Source of the DNA: Lentisphaerota bacterium
GTDB lineage: Bacteria > Verrucomicrobiota > Kiritimatiellia > RFP12 > UBA1067
Length of the DNA stretch: 64,000 nt
NCBI GenBank assembly: GCA_015061665.1
Contig: SUWC01000003.1
Location: 23,945-87,944, forward strand
Direction: 5' to 3'
Below the pieces are notes generated by a model that saw nothing but the letters and a program-made list of their open reading frames with translations, was not told the origin of the DNA and ran no database searches. Shown here one piece after another: positions 1 to 9,528 of the stretch. Each line of letters opens with the position of its first letter. The stretch's first letter is position 1. Both the position numbers and the translations under genes were made by a program.

Positions 1-129
1 GCATCGCTGGAAAAGGAGCTTGAGGACGCGGAGGGGTCGGACGATCCGCTCTTCGCGCGCATATTGGTGGAAACGTGCGCCTCCATGATGGGCGAGGAAA
101 TGCGGGAAAAACTTGGAGTACAGGCATGA
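1..129 (+). CDS. C-terminal end of an unidentified protein (partial, begins before window)
   Basis: Frame 1 is open from base 1 (ASLEKELEDAEGSDD...EKLGVQA*), with stop TGA overlapping the next ATG (ATGA). Confidence 0.5.
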   Translation, partial: ASLEKELEDAEGSDDPLFARILVETCASMMGEEMREKLGVQA

Positions 130-1163
130 ACGAAATATTCCAGGAGGAGTGGAAACTCTACAGGCGCGGCGTCGAAAGGCCGCAGCTGCGAGGCGAAAAG
201 CCTCGCGGCAGCGCCGCCTTCGATCCTGACGTCCGCCCAGGGGACATCCGCATATTCGCGGACACGAATATTCCGCTTACCGCGCTCGTAGTCGACGACT
301 GCGGTCTTTCAGGGCGCCGTATAGTCCCCGTGTCGCCTTTCAGCGTGCCGGCGTCTTCGCGCGAGATGACGGACGGCAGGCGCGTCTACCAGCTCTGGAA
401 CGCCACGCTCGTCTCCAGGCGCCTGACCGACCGCAGCTGGCTCGTCGAAAGGATTCCCGAGGACCTTCTTGCCGCAATCCGCGGCAGAATCGCCGCGGCG
501 GCCCCCGGAAGGCTGACGTCGGGCGACGGACCGCAGGCCCGCTACGAGCGCGAGTTCCTTCTGACGGGCGGAAGCCTGGTTCCACTTGCGGGAAGGCGCG
601 AGGCACCCGCCGCAGAGCGGTTCGGGGGGATCAGCGGCTGGGGGCTGGCGGCGTCCGTCGCGCTTCTCATCGGCATCGGAGCGACGATGGCGCTCTGGCG
701 CGGGACCGTCGCTGGCAACCGCGAATACGCATACGACGTCTTTGCGACGCAGGAGTACGAGACCGTGCAGCTCGTGGAGGCGGGGGACATGAAGCAGGAC
801 GACGCGCTGCGCGCGGAAGAGCCTTCCGTGGAGTTCGCGCTGGACGCCAGTGCGCCGAAGATCCCGAATCCGTCCGAGCCAAGGCAAGTCGAGGGGTTCT
901 TTTCGCTTTCGCGCCTGGCGGCGATCATGTCGAAGTTTCCCAACATCTTCAAGAACTCGCACTACGGCGAACAATATGAAAAGGAAGACGGCGTACTGCC
1001 ACTGGCAACGGCGAAGGACGGCGCGAAGGCGGGAAAACCCAAGCCCGTGGAGCCCGCCCCTGCTGCCGTTGCATCAGGGACGAACGTCCTGGACCACGCC
1101 AGGAAACCGCTCCTCAAGTCCGACACTTCCGACGACATACGCGTCGACGTCAACTTCAAGTAG
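126..1163 (+). CDS. Hypothetical single-pass membrane protein, possibly anti-sigma-like
   Basis: ORF MNEIFQEEWKLYRRG..., one hydrophobic segment (GWGLAASVALLIGIGATMALW), ATGA overlap with the upstream ORF. Confidence 0.5.
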   Translation: MNEIFQEEWKLYRRGVERPQLRGEKPRGSAAFDPDVRPGDIRIFADTNIPLTALVVDDCGLSGRRIVPVSPFSVPASSREMTDGRRVYQLWNATLVSRRLTDRSWLVERIPEDLLAAIRGRIAAAAPGRLTSGDGPQARYEREFLLTGGSLVPLAGRREAPAAERFGGISGWGLAASVALLIGIGATMALWRGTVAGNREYAYDVFATQEYETVQLVEAGDMKQDDALRAEEPSVEFALDASAPKIPNPSEPRQVEGFFSLSRLAAIMSKFPNIFKNSHYGEQYEKEDGVLPLATAKDGAKAGKPKPVEPAPAAVASGTNVLDHARKPLLKSDTSDDIRVDVNFK

Positions 1164-1220
1164 CGACCGGCGCTGCCGGGGCGGCGTAAAAGCTCCACCG
1201 ATGCAAAGGCACGCTTCTTG

Positions 1221-4200
1221 TCAGGACGCGTGCCACTCCTGCAGCGAGCGAGGAACGGAACCTTTCGCCGACGCGTCGGCCGCGATTCCACGGACAGCCT
1301 CGGCGAATCCTGCAAGCGTGGTCGTGACCGGCACGCCTGCGGCAACCGCCGCCGCGCGGATCTTCACGCTGTCGTGCGCAGCGCTCTCGCCCTCCTCGCG
1401 CGTGTTGACGATCCACTTCACCTTGCCGCGCTTTATCAAGTCGATTGTGTTGGGGCTCCCGAGCGGAATCTTGTAGAGCGCATTCGACTCGACGCCCGCG
1501 CGCCAGAGCGCGGTGGAAGTTCCGCGCGTCGCCCATATCTCGTAGCCCATCGCATCGAGCCGCTTCGCAAGTTCGACGACTTCGCCCTTGTCTTCGTCGC
1601 GAACGCAAAGGACGATTCCGCCCTGGCCCGGATGCGGCAGCGGACTCCCCGCCGCGGCCTGGCTCTTGTAGTACGCCGTCGCCGCGTCGACTCCGAACGA
1701 CATCACCTCGCCCGTCGACTTCATCTCCGGCGTGAGCGTGATGTCCGCGCCAGGGAACTTCACGAACGGGAAGACCGCCTCCTTGGCGCAGAAATACGGT
1801 TTGGTGGTTTGGTGGTTAGGTAGTTGGGTGGGCAGTTGCTCGCCCGCCATCACCCGCGACGCCACGCCCGCAAGCGACCAGCCGACAGCCTTCGAGACGA
1901 ACGGCACGGTGCGCGACGCGCGTGGATTCACCTCGATCATCCATACCTCGTTGTCTTTAACAGCCAACTGGATATTCATAAGTCCGACGACGTGCAACCG
2001 CTCCGCGAAAGTGCGGGCGATGCGTTCGACTTCGGCGATCGTCTCTTTCGATAGCGATACCGGCGGCGTAACCGCCGCGGCGTCGCCAGAGTGGCAGCCC
2101 GCCGCCTCGATGTGCTCGAGAATCGCGCCGACGACTGTCGTCTCTCCATCCGACACGCAGTCGACGTCGAGTTCGATGGCATTGGTGAGGAACTTGTCGA
2201 TGAGGATCGGACGCCCCTCCGATATCTTCACCGCCTCCTCGACGTATTCCCTGAGGCGCTCCTCGTGGTAGACGATCGCCATGCCGCGTCCTCCAAGGAC
2301 GAACGACGGACGCACGAGGACGGGATAGCCGATCTCCTGCGCGATCTTTAGCGCGTCGTCAACCGTGTGCGCGATGCCGCTCGGCGGCTGCTTCACGCCG
2401 ACTTCATTCACAAGCGCGCGGAAGAAGTCGCGGTCCTCCGCAAGCGCGATGTCTTTGGGCGAAGTGCCGAGGATGTTTACGCCCGCCGCTTCGAGTTTTT
2501 CCGCGAGGTTGAGCGGGGTCTGTCCGCCGAACTGCACAATCGCGCCGTCGCACTTCTCGCGCTCGTAGATCTCCATCACGTCCTCGAATGTAAGCGGCTC
2601 GAAGTAGAGCTTGTCCGAAGTGTCGTAGTCGGTCGAGACAGTCTCTGGATTTGAGTTCACCATCACGACCTCGATGCCCATCTTGCGCAGCGCGAACGCG
2701 GCGTGGCAGCAGCACCAGTCGAACTCGATGCCCTGTCCGATGCGGTTCGGCCCCCCGCCCAAGACCATGATCTTCTTTTTGACAGGATTTACAGGATTCA
2801 CAAGATTAGAAGAATTCGTTGGATGTGGTAATCTTGTAAATCTTGTTAATCCTGTCGAAAAACCGTAGCAGCTGTAGTAATACGGTGTCTTGGCCTCGAA
2901 CTCGCCGGCGCAGGTGTCGACTTCGCCGAACTCGGGCCTTATGCCGAGGGCGAGGCGATTGTTCCGCACCGTAATCTCGTCGGAGCCGATCGCCGCGGCG
3001 ATTTCCTTGTCGCTGAAGCCGAACACCTTGGCTTGGCGAAGGAGCAAGCTTGCTTCACGGTCTTTTTCGACAGGATTAACAAGATTTACATGATTATCTT
3101 TACTCATCAATCCTGTTAATCCTGTAAATCCTGTCAAAAGATTCTTCTGGCTCGCCAAGAACTTTCTGAACGCTTCGATTTCTTCGAGCTGCGCCCTGAA
3201 CCACGGATCGAAGCTCGCGACGTCGTGTCCGGCGAGCGGCGCCTCGAGCGAGCGGACTGCCTTGAGGTATGCCTGCTTGAAGGTGCGTCCGATTGCCATC
3301 GCCTCGCCCACGGACTTCATTTGCGTGCCGAGGCGCGTGTCCGCTCCGTGGAACTTCTCGAAGGTGAAGCGCGGCACCTTGACTACGACATAGTCGAGCG
3401 CCGGCTCGAAGCAGGCGGGCGTAACTTCGGTAATGTCGTTCTTCAGCTCGTCGAGAGTATAGCCCACGGCGAGAAGGGCGGCGATCTTCGCGATCGGGAA
3501 GCCCGTCGCCTTCGAGGCGAGCGCGGAGGAGCGCGAGACGCGTGGATTCATCTCGATGATGATGCGCCGCCCCGTCTTCGGATTGACGGCCCACTGGACG
3601 TTCGAGCCGCCCGTCGCAATTCCGATCGCCTCCAGGACGCGGATCGAGTCGTCGCGCATCGCCTGGTATTCGCGGTCGGTAAGTGTCTGTATCGGCGCGA
3701 CGGTTATCGAGTCGCCGGTATGGACGCCCATCGGATCCATGTTCTCGATGGAGCAGACGATTACGGCGTTTCCCGCCTTGTCGCGCATCACTTCCATCTC
3801 GAATTCCTTCCAGCCGATGAGAGACTCCTCGACAAGGACCTCGTGGTTGAGCGACGCCTCGAGCCCGCGCGAGACGATTTCGCGGAACTCGTCTGCGTCG
3901 TGCGCGATTCCGCCGCCAGTTCCGCCGAGGGTGAAGCCAGGACGGATGATTAGCGGCCATGTGCCGATATCCTTTGCGATCGCTTCCGACTCTTCGAGCG
4001 AATGTGCGCTCCCCGATTTAGGCATGTCAAGTCCGAGCTTGCCCATCGCCGCCTTGAAGAGATTGCGGTCCTCCGCACGGGCTATCGCGTCAGCATCCGC
4101 GCCGATCATCTCGACGCCGCATTCTTCGAGGACGCCGGAGCGCTTCAGCTCCATCGCGAGGTTGAGCGCGGTCTGTCCGCCGAGCGTCGGGAGGAGCGCG

Positions 4201-4448
4201 TCCGGCTTTTCCTTTCGGATGATCGCCGAAACCGAATCGACGGTAAGCGGCTCGATGTATGTCGCCTCGGCCATTTCCGGATCGGTCATCACCGTCGCGG
4301 GGTTGGAGTTCACGAGGACGATTTCGTATCCTTCCTTGCGCAGGGCCTTCACGGCCTGGCAGCCGGAGTAGTCGAACTCGCATCCCTGTCCGATGACGAT
4401 CGGACCCGATCCGATGACAAGTATCTTCTTCAAATCAGTGCGTTTCAT
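1221..4448 (-). CDS. carB: Carbamoyl-phosphate synthase large subunit with three in-frame repeat inserts
   Basis: [29 protein letters not shown]...[23 protein letters not shown]; duplicated ATP-grasp halves and MGS-like C-terminus. Confidence 0.96.
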   Translation of the reverse strand: MKRTDLKKILVIGSGPIVIGQGCEFDYSGCQAVKALRKEGYEIVLVNSNPATVMTDPEMAEATYIEPLTVDSVSAIIRKEKPDALLPTLGGQTALNLAMELKRSGVLEECGVEMIGADADAIARAEDRNLFKAAMGKLGLDMPKSGSAHSLEESEAIAKDIGTWPLIIRPGFTLGGTGGGIAHDADEFREIVSRGLEASLNHEVLVEESLIGWKEFEMEVMRDKAGNAVIVCSIENMDPMGVHTGDSITVAPIQTLTDREYQAMRDDSIRVLEAIGIATGGSNVQWAVNPKTGRRIIIEMNPRVSRSSALASKATGFPIAKIAALLAVGYTLDELKNDITEVTPACFEPALDYVVVKVPRFTFEKFHGADTRLGTQMKSVGEAMAIGRTFKQAYLKAVRSLEAPLAGHDVASFDPWFRAQLEEIEAFRKFLASQKNLLTGFTGLTGLMSKDNHVNLVNPVEKDREASLLLRQAKVFGFSDKEIAAAIGSDEITVRNNRLALGIRPEFGEVDTCAGEFEAKTPYYYSCYGFSTGLTRFTRLPHPTNSSNLVNPVNPVKKKIMVLGGGPNRIGQGIEFDWCCCHAAFALRKMGIEVVMVNSNPETVSTDYDTSDKLYFEPLTFEDVMEIYEREKCDGAIVQFGGQTPLNLAEKLEAAGVNILGTSPKDIALAEDRDFFRALVNEVGVKQPPSGIAHTVDDALKIAQEIGYPVLVRPSFVLGGRGMAIVYHEERLREYVEEAVKISEGRPILIDKFLTNAIELDVDCVSDGETTVVGAILEHIEAAGCHSGDAAAVTPPVSLSKETIAEVERIARTFAERLHVVGLMNIQLAVKDNEVWMIEVNPRASRTVPFVSKAVGWSLAGVASRVMAGEQLPTQLPNHQTTKPYFCAKEAVFPFVKFPGADITLTPEMKSTGEVMSFGVDAATAYYKSQAAAGSPLPHPGQGGIVLCVRDEDKGEVVELAKRLDAMGYEIWATRGTSTALWRAGVESNALYKIPLGSPNTIDLIKRGKVKWIVNTREEGESAAHDSVKIRAAAVAAGVPVTTTLAGFAEAVRGIAADASAKGSVPRSLQEWHAS

Positions 4449-6270
4449 TTTTCTTTTCCTTAAGTGCGGTCGAGACGAGGCCGACAAACAGAGGATGCGG
4501 CGCGGTCGGGCGGGATTTGAACTCGGGGTGGAACTGGCATGCGATGAAGTAAGGATGCTTCGACTGCGGAAGTTCTACAATTTCGACGAGCTTGCCGTCG
4601 GGGGATGTTCCGCTGACCACCAGCCCCGCGGCCTCAAGCGCCTTCCTTGCCTCGCTGTCGTATGCGAGTTCGTAGCGGTGGCGATGTCGTTCGGAGATAA
4701 CACCTGCGGAGTTGTTTTGTTTGACAGGATTTACAGGATTAACAGGATTGAGTGTCTGGGGGATATCCCCAGGTAATCCTGTAAATCTTGTTAATCCTGT
4801 CAAAACTATTTTATAGAGCTTTGCGGCTAGGGTGCCTTTCTTGAGAATGCATGGATAGGCGCCCAGGCGCATCGTGCCGCCTTTCTGCGTGATGCCGCGC
4901 TGCTCCTCCATAAGGTCGATGACGGGGTGCGTCGTACGTTCGTCGAACTCCGTCGAGTTGGCGTCCTTCCATCCGAGCACGTCGCGCGCGTATTCGATCA
5001 CCGTGCACTGCATCCCGAGGCAGATGCCGAGAAATGGGATCTTGTGCTCGCGCGCGTACTTTATCGCGGCGATCTTTCCCTCGACGCCGCGCGCACCGAA
5101 TCCACCAGGCACCAAAATGCCGTCGATATCCCTCAGCGGATTGTTTTTGACAGGATTAACAAGATTTACATGATTAGAAGACTTCGCCAATCCTGTTAAT
5201 CCTGTAAATCCTGTCTCCAACTCCTCGGATTCAACAGGAACAACTTCTACTTTGCAGTCCTTTGCCATGCCTGCGTGCTGGAGCGCTTCGTGCACCGACT
5301 TGTAGGCGTCGCGGATGGCGATGTACTTTCCGACGAGCGCGATGCGGCACTTCTTCTTCGGCTGCGTCGCCTTTCGCACGAGAGTGTCCCACACCGTGTG
5401 CTTTATGGGCCAGATGTCGAGGTGGAGATGGCGCAGAACCTGCTCGTCGAGCCCCTGCTTCCGGAGCTCCCGCGGCACGGCGTAAACGGAGTCCGTCACG
5501 TCCTTCTCCTCGATGACGCATTCGCGCTTCACGTTGCAGAAGAGCGCGAGCTTCTGGAGATGCTCCTCCGGAATCGTCATCTCGGTGCGGCAGACGAGGA
5601 TGTCGGGAATGATGCCGATGTTGCGCAACTGTCCGACGGAATGCTGCGACGGTTTTGTCTTGAGCTCGCCCGCCGCCTTGAGATACGGGACGAGCGTGAG
5701 GTGCACGAAGCACGCGTTCTCGGATCCGACCTCGAAGCGGAACTGCCGCGCCGCCTCGAGGAAGGGGAGCGACTCGATGTCGCCGGAAACGCCGCCTATC
5801 TCGCAGAGGACGATGTCGGGAGGGTCGGGCTCTGTCCCGACCATGGCCGACACGGAGGTCGGCCCTCCCATGCCCGCGCTCCTGATCGCCGCCTTGATCT
5901 CGTCCGTTATGTGCGGCACGACCTGCACCGTTCCGCCGAGGTATCCACCTGCGCGTTCGCGCGCGAGGACTGCGGAGTAGATGCGCCCTGAGGTGTAGTT
6001 CGACGCCTTCGTGCAGGTGACGCCGGCGAACCGCTCGTAGTGTCCGAGATCGAGGTCCGTCTCCGCGCCGTCGTCCGTCACGAACACCTCGCCGTGCTGG
6101 TACGGGGACATCGTGCCGGGGTCGACGTTGAGGTATGGGTCGAGCTTCTGCATGAAGACCTTGTAGCCGCGCGACTTGAGGAGAAGCGCGAGCGAGGCCG
6201 AGGTGATTCCCTTGCCGAGCGAGCTTACGACGCCGCCGGTGATGAAAACGTATTTGACTTGTTTTTTCAT
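4435..6270 (-). CDS. pyrG: CTP synthase with three in-frame repeat inserts
   Basis: [38 protein letters not shown]; GATase motif [10 protein letters not shown]-terminal ERHRHRYE. Confidence 0.96.
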   Translation of the reverse strand: MKKQVKYVFITGGVVSSLGKGITSASLALLLKSRGYKVFMQKLDPYLNVDPGTMSPYQHGEVFVTDDGAETDLDLGHYERFAGVTCTKASNYTSGRIYSAVLARERAGGYLGGTVQVVPHITDEIKAAIRSAGMGGPTSVSAMVGTEPDPPDIVLCEIGGVSGDIESLPFLEAARQFRFEVGSENACFVHLTLVPYLKAAGELKTKPSQHSVGQLRNIGIIPDILVCRTEMTIPEEHLQKLALFCNVKRECVIEEKDVTDSVYAVPRELRKQGLDEQVLRHLHLDIWPIKHTVWDTLVRKATQPKKKCRIALVGKYIAIRDAYKSVHEALQHAGMAKDCKVEVVPVESEELETGFTGLTGLAKSSNHVNLVNPVKNNPLRDIDGILVPGGFGARGVEGKIAAIKYAREHKIPFLGICLGMQCTVIEYARDVLGWKDANSTEFDERTTHPVIDLMEEQRGITQKGGTMRLGAYPCILKKGTLAAKLYKIVLTGLTRFTGLPGDIPQTLNPVNPVNPVKQNNSAGVISERHRHRYELAYDSEARKALEAAGLVVSGTSPDGKLVEIVELPQSKHPYFIACQFHPEFKSRPTAPHPLFVGLVSTALKEKKNETH

Positions 6271-7547
6271 GGCTTGCTGGTTGTGGCTAGTGCCATTTCC
6301 CTGAATTGGCGGAAGAGGTAGTTCGAGTCGTGCGGGCCGGGGCAGGACTCGGGGTGGTACTGCACCGAGAAGGCGGGGAGAGTCTTGTGGCGGATGCCCT
6401 CGATCGAATTGTCGTTGAGGTTTACGTGCGTCACTTCCAGGCAGTCCGGAACCGACTCGGGCACGACGGCGAAGTTGTGGTTCTGGCTGGTGATCTCGAC
6501 CTTGCCCGTCGCGAGGTTCTTCACCGGATGGTTGCAGCCGTGGTGCCCGAACTTGAGCCGCGCCGTCTTCGCGCCGCATGCGAGCGCGAGCAGCTGATGC
6601 CCAAGGCAGATTCCCATGATGGGGATGATTCTGTTTTTGACAGGATTTACAGGATTAACAGAATTTGGGTTTTGAGGGGTTGCCCCAGATAATCCTGTAA
6701 ATCTTGTTAATCCTGTCGAAAAAGACCTTAGTCCGAGGAACTTCTGAATATTCTCGATTGCGTATGTCACTGCCGCGGGATCGGCCGGACCGTTGGATAG
6801 AAAGACGCCGTCGGGATTCATCGCGAGGACATCCTCGGCGGGAGTCTTCGCTGGAACGACCGTGACCTTTGCCCACGACGCGAGCGAGCGGAGGATGTTT
6901 GTCTTTACGCCGAAGTCGTAGCAGACGATGTGGGGCAAGGACTTCGGACTTAAGGCTTCAGACTTCTGTTTTCGAAGTCCGAGGTCCGAAGTCTGAAGTC
7001 TAAACTCGTAACTCTTCTCGCAAGTCACCTTGGCGGCGTAGTCCTGTCCGTCAAGACCCTCCCATTCTCGCGCCTTGGCTATTGCCTCATCTTCCCCATT
7101 CCCCGTTCCCCATTCCCCAACACACAAATACGCCTTCCGGTTGCCGTGCTCGCGGAGGTGCAGCGTGAGCGCGCGCGTGTCCACGCCGTAGATGCCGGGG
7201 ATGCCATTCTCGCGGAGATATTCGTCGAGGCTCTTTTCGCTGCGCCAGTTGCTGGGCTCGGTCAGATCGGCTATTACTAGTCCAGACAGAAAAAGGGCGC
7301 GTCTTTCAGTGTCCGCGCTGTTTACTCCGTAGTTGCCGACTTCGGCTGTCGTGAGGGTGACGAACTGTCCGGCGTAGGATGGGTCGGTAAGTATCTCCTG
7401 GTAGCCCGTCATGCCGGTGTTGAACACGACCTCGCCAAGAGTGTCCTTCTTCGCGCCGAACGCGACGCCGTGGAAGACCGTTCCATCGTCCAGTGCAAGG
7501 AACGCCGCCCTTTCGCGCTCCGCTTTCCATTTCTTCTCGTAGTTCAT
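6267..7547 (-). CDS. carA: Carbamoyl-phosphate synthase small subunit with in-frame repeat inserts
   Basis: [15 protein letters not shown]...[16 protein letters not shown]...[14 protein letters not shown]...[18 protein letters not shown]; 4-nt overlap with pyrG start. Confidence 0.95.
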   Translation of the reverse strand: MNYEKKWKAERERAAFLALDDGTVFHGVAFGAKKDTLGEVVFNTGMTGYQEILTDPSYAGQFVTLTTAEVGNYGVNSADTERRALFLSGLVIADLTEPSNWRSEKSLDEYLRENGIPGIYGVDTRALTLHLREHGNRKAYLCVGEWGTGNGEDEAIAKAREWEGLDGQDYAAKVTCEKSYEFRLQTSDLGLRKQKSEALSPKSLPHIVCYDFGVKTNILRSLASWAKVTVVPAKTPAEDVLAMNPDGVFLSNGPADPAAVTYAIENIQKFLGLRSFSTGLTRFTGLSGATPQNPNSVNPVNPVKNRIIPIMGICLGHQLLALACGAKTARLKFGHHGCNHPVKNLATGKVEITSQNHNFAVVPESVPDCLEVTHVNLNDNSIEGIRHKTLPAFSVQYHPESCPGPHDSNYLFRQFREMALATTSKP

Positions 7548-7562
7548 TTAATTTGCTCCATA

Positions 7563-9512
7563 TTAGTAAGATCTTTCATTCCTCTTGTCCAGGTAGTTCT
7601 CTAGCGCCTTGTGGAGAACCTTGTATCCGCCCGGCGTCGGGTAGTCGCCGGTGAAGTACCAGTCGCCGATGGAACTTGAAAGGACTTCTGACTTCGGACT
7701 TCCGACTTCCATTGCCGAGGTCGGATGTCCGAAGCCCGAAGTCAGGCACCTTCTGAGATCCTCGACGGTCTGATACACCACTTTCACCTCTGCCTTCATC
7801 CCGGGAGGGGTGAGAAGGCGCGCGATTTCCGCACAGTGCTGCTCCTCGGTAAAGCGAGAATAGAGGGGAGCAAGTGGATTCAACTGGGGACGGCGTGCGC
7901 GGCGCGCCCGCCCTACCAGTGCTTCGCTCAATTCCCGCTCCCCGCTCCCCGTTCCCCGTTCCCCATTCATAAGATTGACGAGGGCGCGGAACGCGACGAG
8001 CTCGCCGAGCGTGGACATGTCGATGCCGTAGCAGTCGGGGTAGCGGATGGGCGGCGCGGAGGATGCGATGACGATGCGCTTCGGTCCAAGCCGATCGAGC
8101 ATCGGGAGAATCGCGTTCTTCATCGTGTTGCCGCGCACGATCGAATCGTCAAGGACGACGAGCGTGTCATTCTCCTTGACGAGTCCGTACGTGACGTCGT
8201 AGACGTGCTTGTAGAACTCGCGCCGCGCCGCGGCGTCCGCGATGAACGTGCGGAACTTCGCGTCCTTCACTATCACCTCGCCGAAGCGGGGGATGCTTTT
8301 GACAGGATTTACAGGATTTACAAGATTTTTGGGGTCTGGGGGCATGCCCCCAGATAATCTTGTCAATCCTGTTAATCCTGTCGCAAAAACACGGGAGAAA
8401 AGTTCTTCCAGCAATCCGTGGAAGGCGATGCGCGCGGAGTTGGGGATGTAGCTGAAGAAGATGTCCTCCATCGTCGCGTCCGCCGCCTCGAGTATGCGCG
8501 GCAGGAGCGCCGCGCCGAGCGCCTTGCGCTCGCGGTGGATGTCGGCGTCGTTCGCGCGGGAGAAATAAATTCTCTCGAACGAGCAAGGGCGAGGACGAGC
8601 ATTGATGTCCGAACTCAGTTCGGACATCTGGACTTCGCCATCCGGCGAGACGACAAGCACCTCGCCCGGCGGCAGCTCCTTCACCGCCTCGGGCGGGACG
8701 TCGAACGCGGCCTGTATCGCGGGGCGCTCGCTCGCGACGACTACGACGCGCTCGTCGATGTAGTAGAAGCCCGGCCTTATGCCGTTCGGGTCGCGCGTCG
8801 CGAACGCCCAGCCGTCCCCCGTCGCGCCGCAGAGCGTCCATGCGCCGTCGGCGTTCTTCAATGCATTTGCAAGGGCGTCGGCAACGGGAGGGCCGGGCTC
8901 TGTCCCGGCCGCGGCCGACACGGAGGTCGGCCCTCCCAGTTCCTTCGCGATCAGCTCGCAGATGAGGTAGCCGTCGGCCCTGCTCGTCGGAAACGATCCG
9001 TGTCGCGCGTAGTCGTCGAATAGCTCGTGCGCGTTCGTTAGGTTGAAGTTGCCTGCGAGAAGGAGCGTATGGGATAGCTCGCTTGACTCGTGCACGAACG
9101 GATGACAGAACGCCACGTCGTTTTTACCGAACGTGGCGTAGCGAAGATGGCCGAGGAAAATCCTCTCAAATCTTGTGTGGACAGGATTTACAAGATTTAC
9201 AGGATTTTGGGGGGCTGATGCTGTGCTCACAGATAATCCTGTCAATCCTGTCTGAACCTTACACCGCTTCGTCAGCATCCCCAACAGATCTGCAAGAGGT
9301 GTAGCGGAGGCGGACTTGGCGATCCAGTATGGCGTTTTGCCTGGCTCGGGATTGGCCGAGAGTATCGCCGCGCCCGCACCGTCCTGTCCGCGGTTGTGTT
9401 GTTTTTCCAGTAGAAGCGAAAGCTTCGTTCCGCCAAAGTCCGCCGTAGACGACGGTGGCTTTCTAAGGACCACCATCGCCACGGCGCATTCATGCTTTAG
9501 TTCGTCTGACAT
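7563..9512 (-). CDS. purF: Amidophosphoribosyltransferase with multiple in-frame repeat inserts
   Basis: KLSLLLEKQHNRGQDGAGAA, FSYIPNSARIAFHGLLEELF, LVVLDDSIVRGNTMKNAILPMLDRLGPKRIVIASSAPPIRYPDCYGIDM. Confidence 0.93.
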   Translation of the reverse strand: MSDELKHECAVAMVVLRKPPSSTADFGGTKLSLLLEKQHNRGQDGAGAAILSANPEPGKTPYWIAKSASATPLADLLGMLTKRCKVQTGLTGLSVSTASAPQNPVNLVNPVHTRFERIFLGHLRYATFGKNDVAFCHPFVHESSELSHTLLLAGNFNLTNAHELFDDYARHGSFPTSRADGYLICELIAKELGGPTSVSAAAGTEPGPPVADALANALKNADGAWTLCGATGDGWAFATRDPNGIRPGFYYIDERVVVVASERPAIQAAFDVPPEAVKELPPGEVLVVSPDGEVQMSELSSDINARPRPCSFERIYFSRANDADIHRERKALGAALLPRILEAADATMEDIFFSYIPNSARIAFHGLLEELFSRVFATGLTGLTRLSGGMPPDPKNLVNPVNPVKSIPRFGEVIVKDAKFRTFIADAAARREFYKHVYDVTYGLVKENDTLVVLDDSIVRGNTMKNAILPMLDRLGPKRIVIASSAPPIRYPDCYGIDMSTLGELVAFRALVNLMNGERGTGSGERELSEALVGRARRARRPQLNPLAPLYSRFTEEQHCAEIARLLTPPGMKAEVKVVYQTVEDLRRCLTSGFGHPTSAMEVGSPKSEVLSSSIGDWYFTGDYPTPGGYKVLHKALENYLDKRNERSY

Positions 9513-9528
9513 TTCACGTCACTAACCA

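Noticed and set aside
2781-9252. GACAGGATT repeats as a CRISPR array
   Set aside because: Copies are scattered hundreds to thousands of bases apart, are internally palindromic and mostly within genes; no regular spacers or cas genes.
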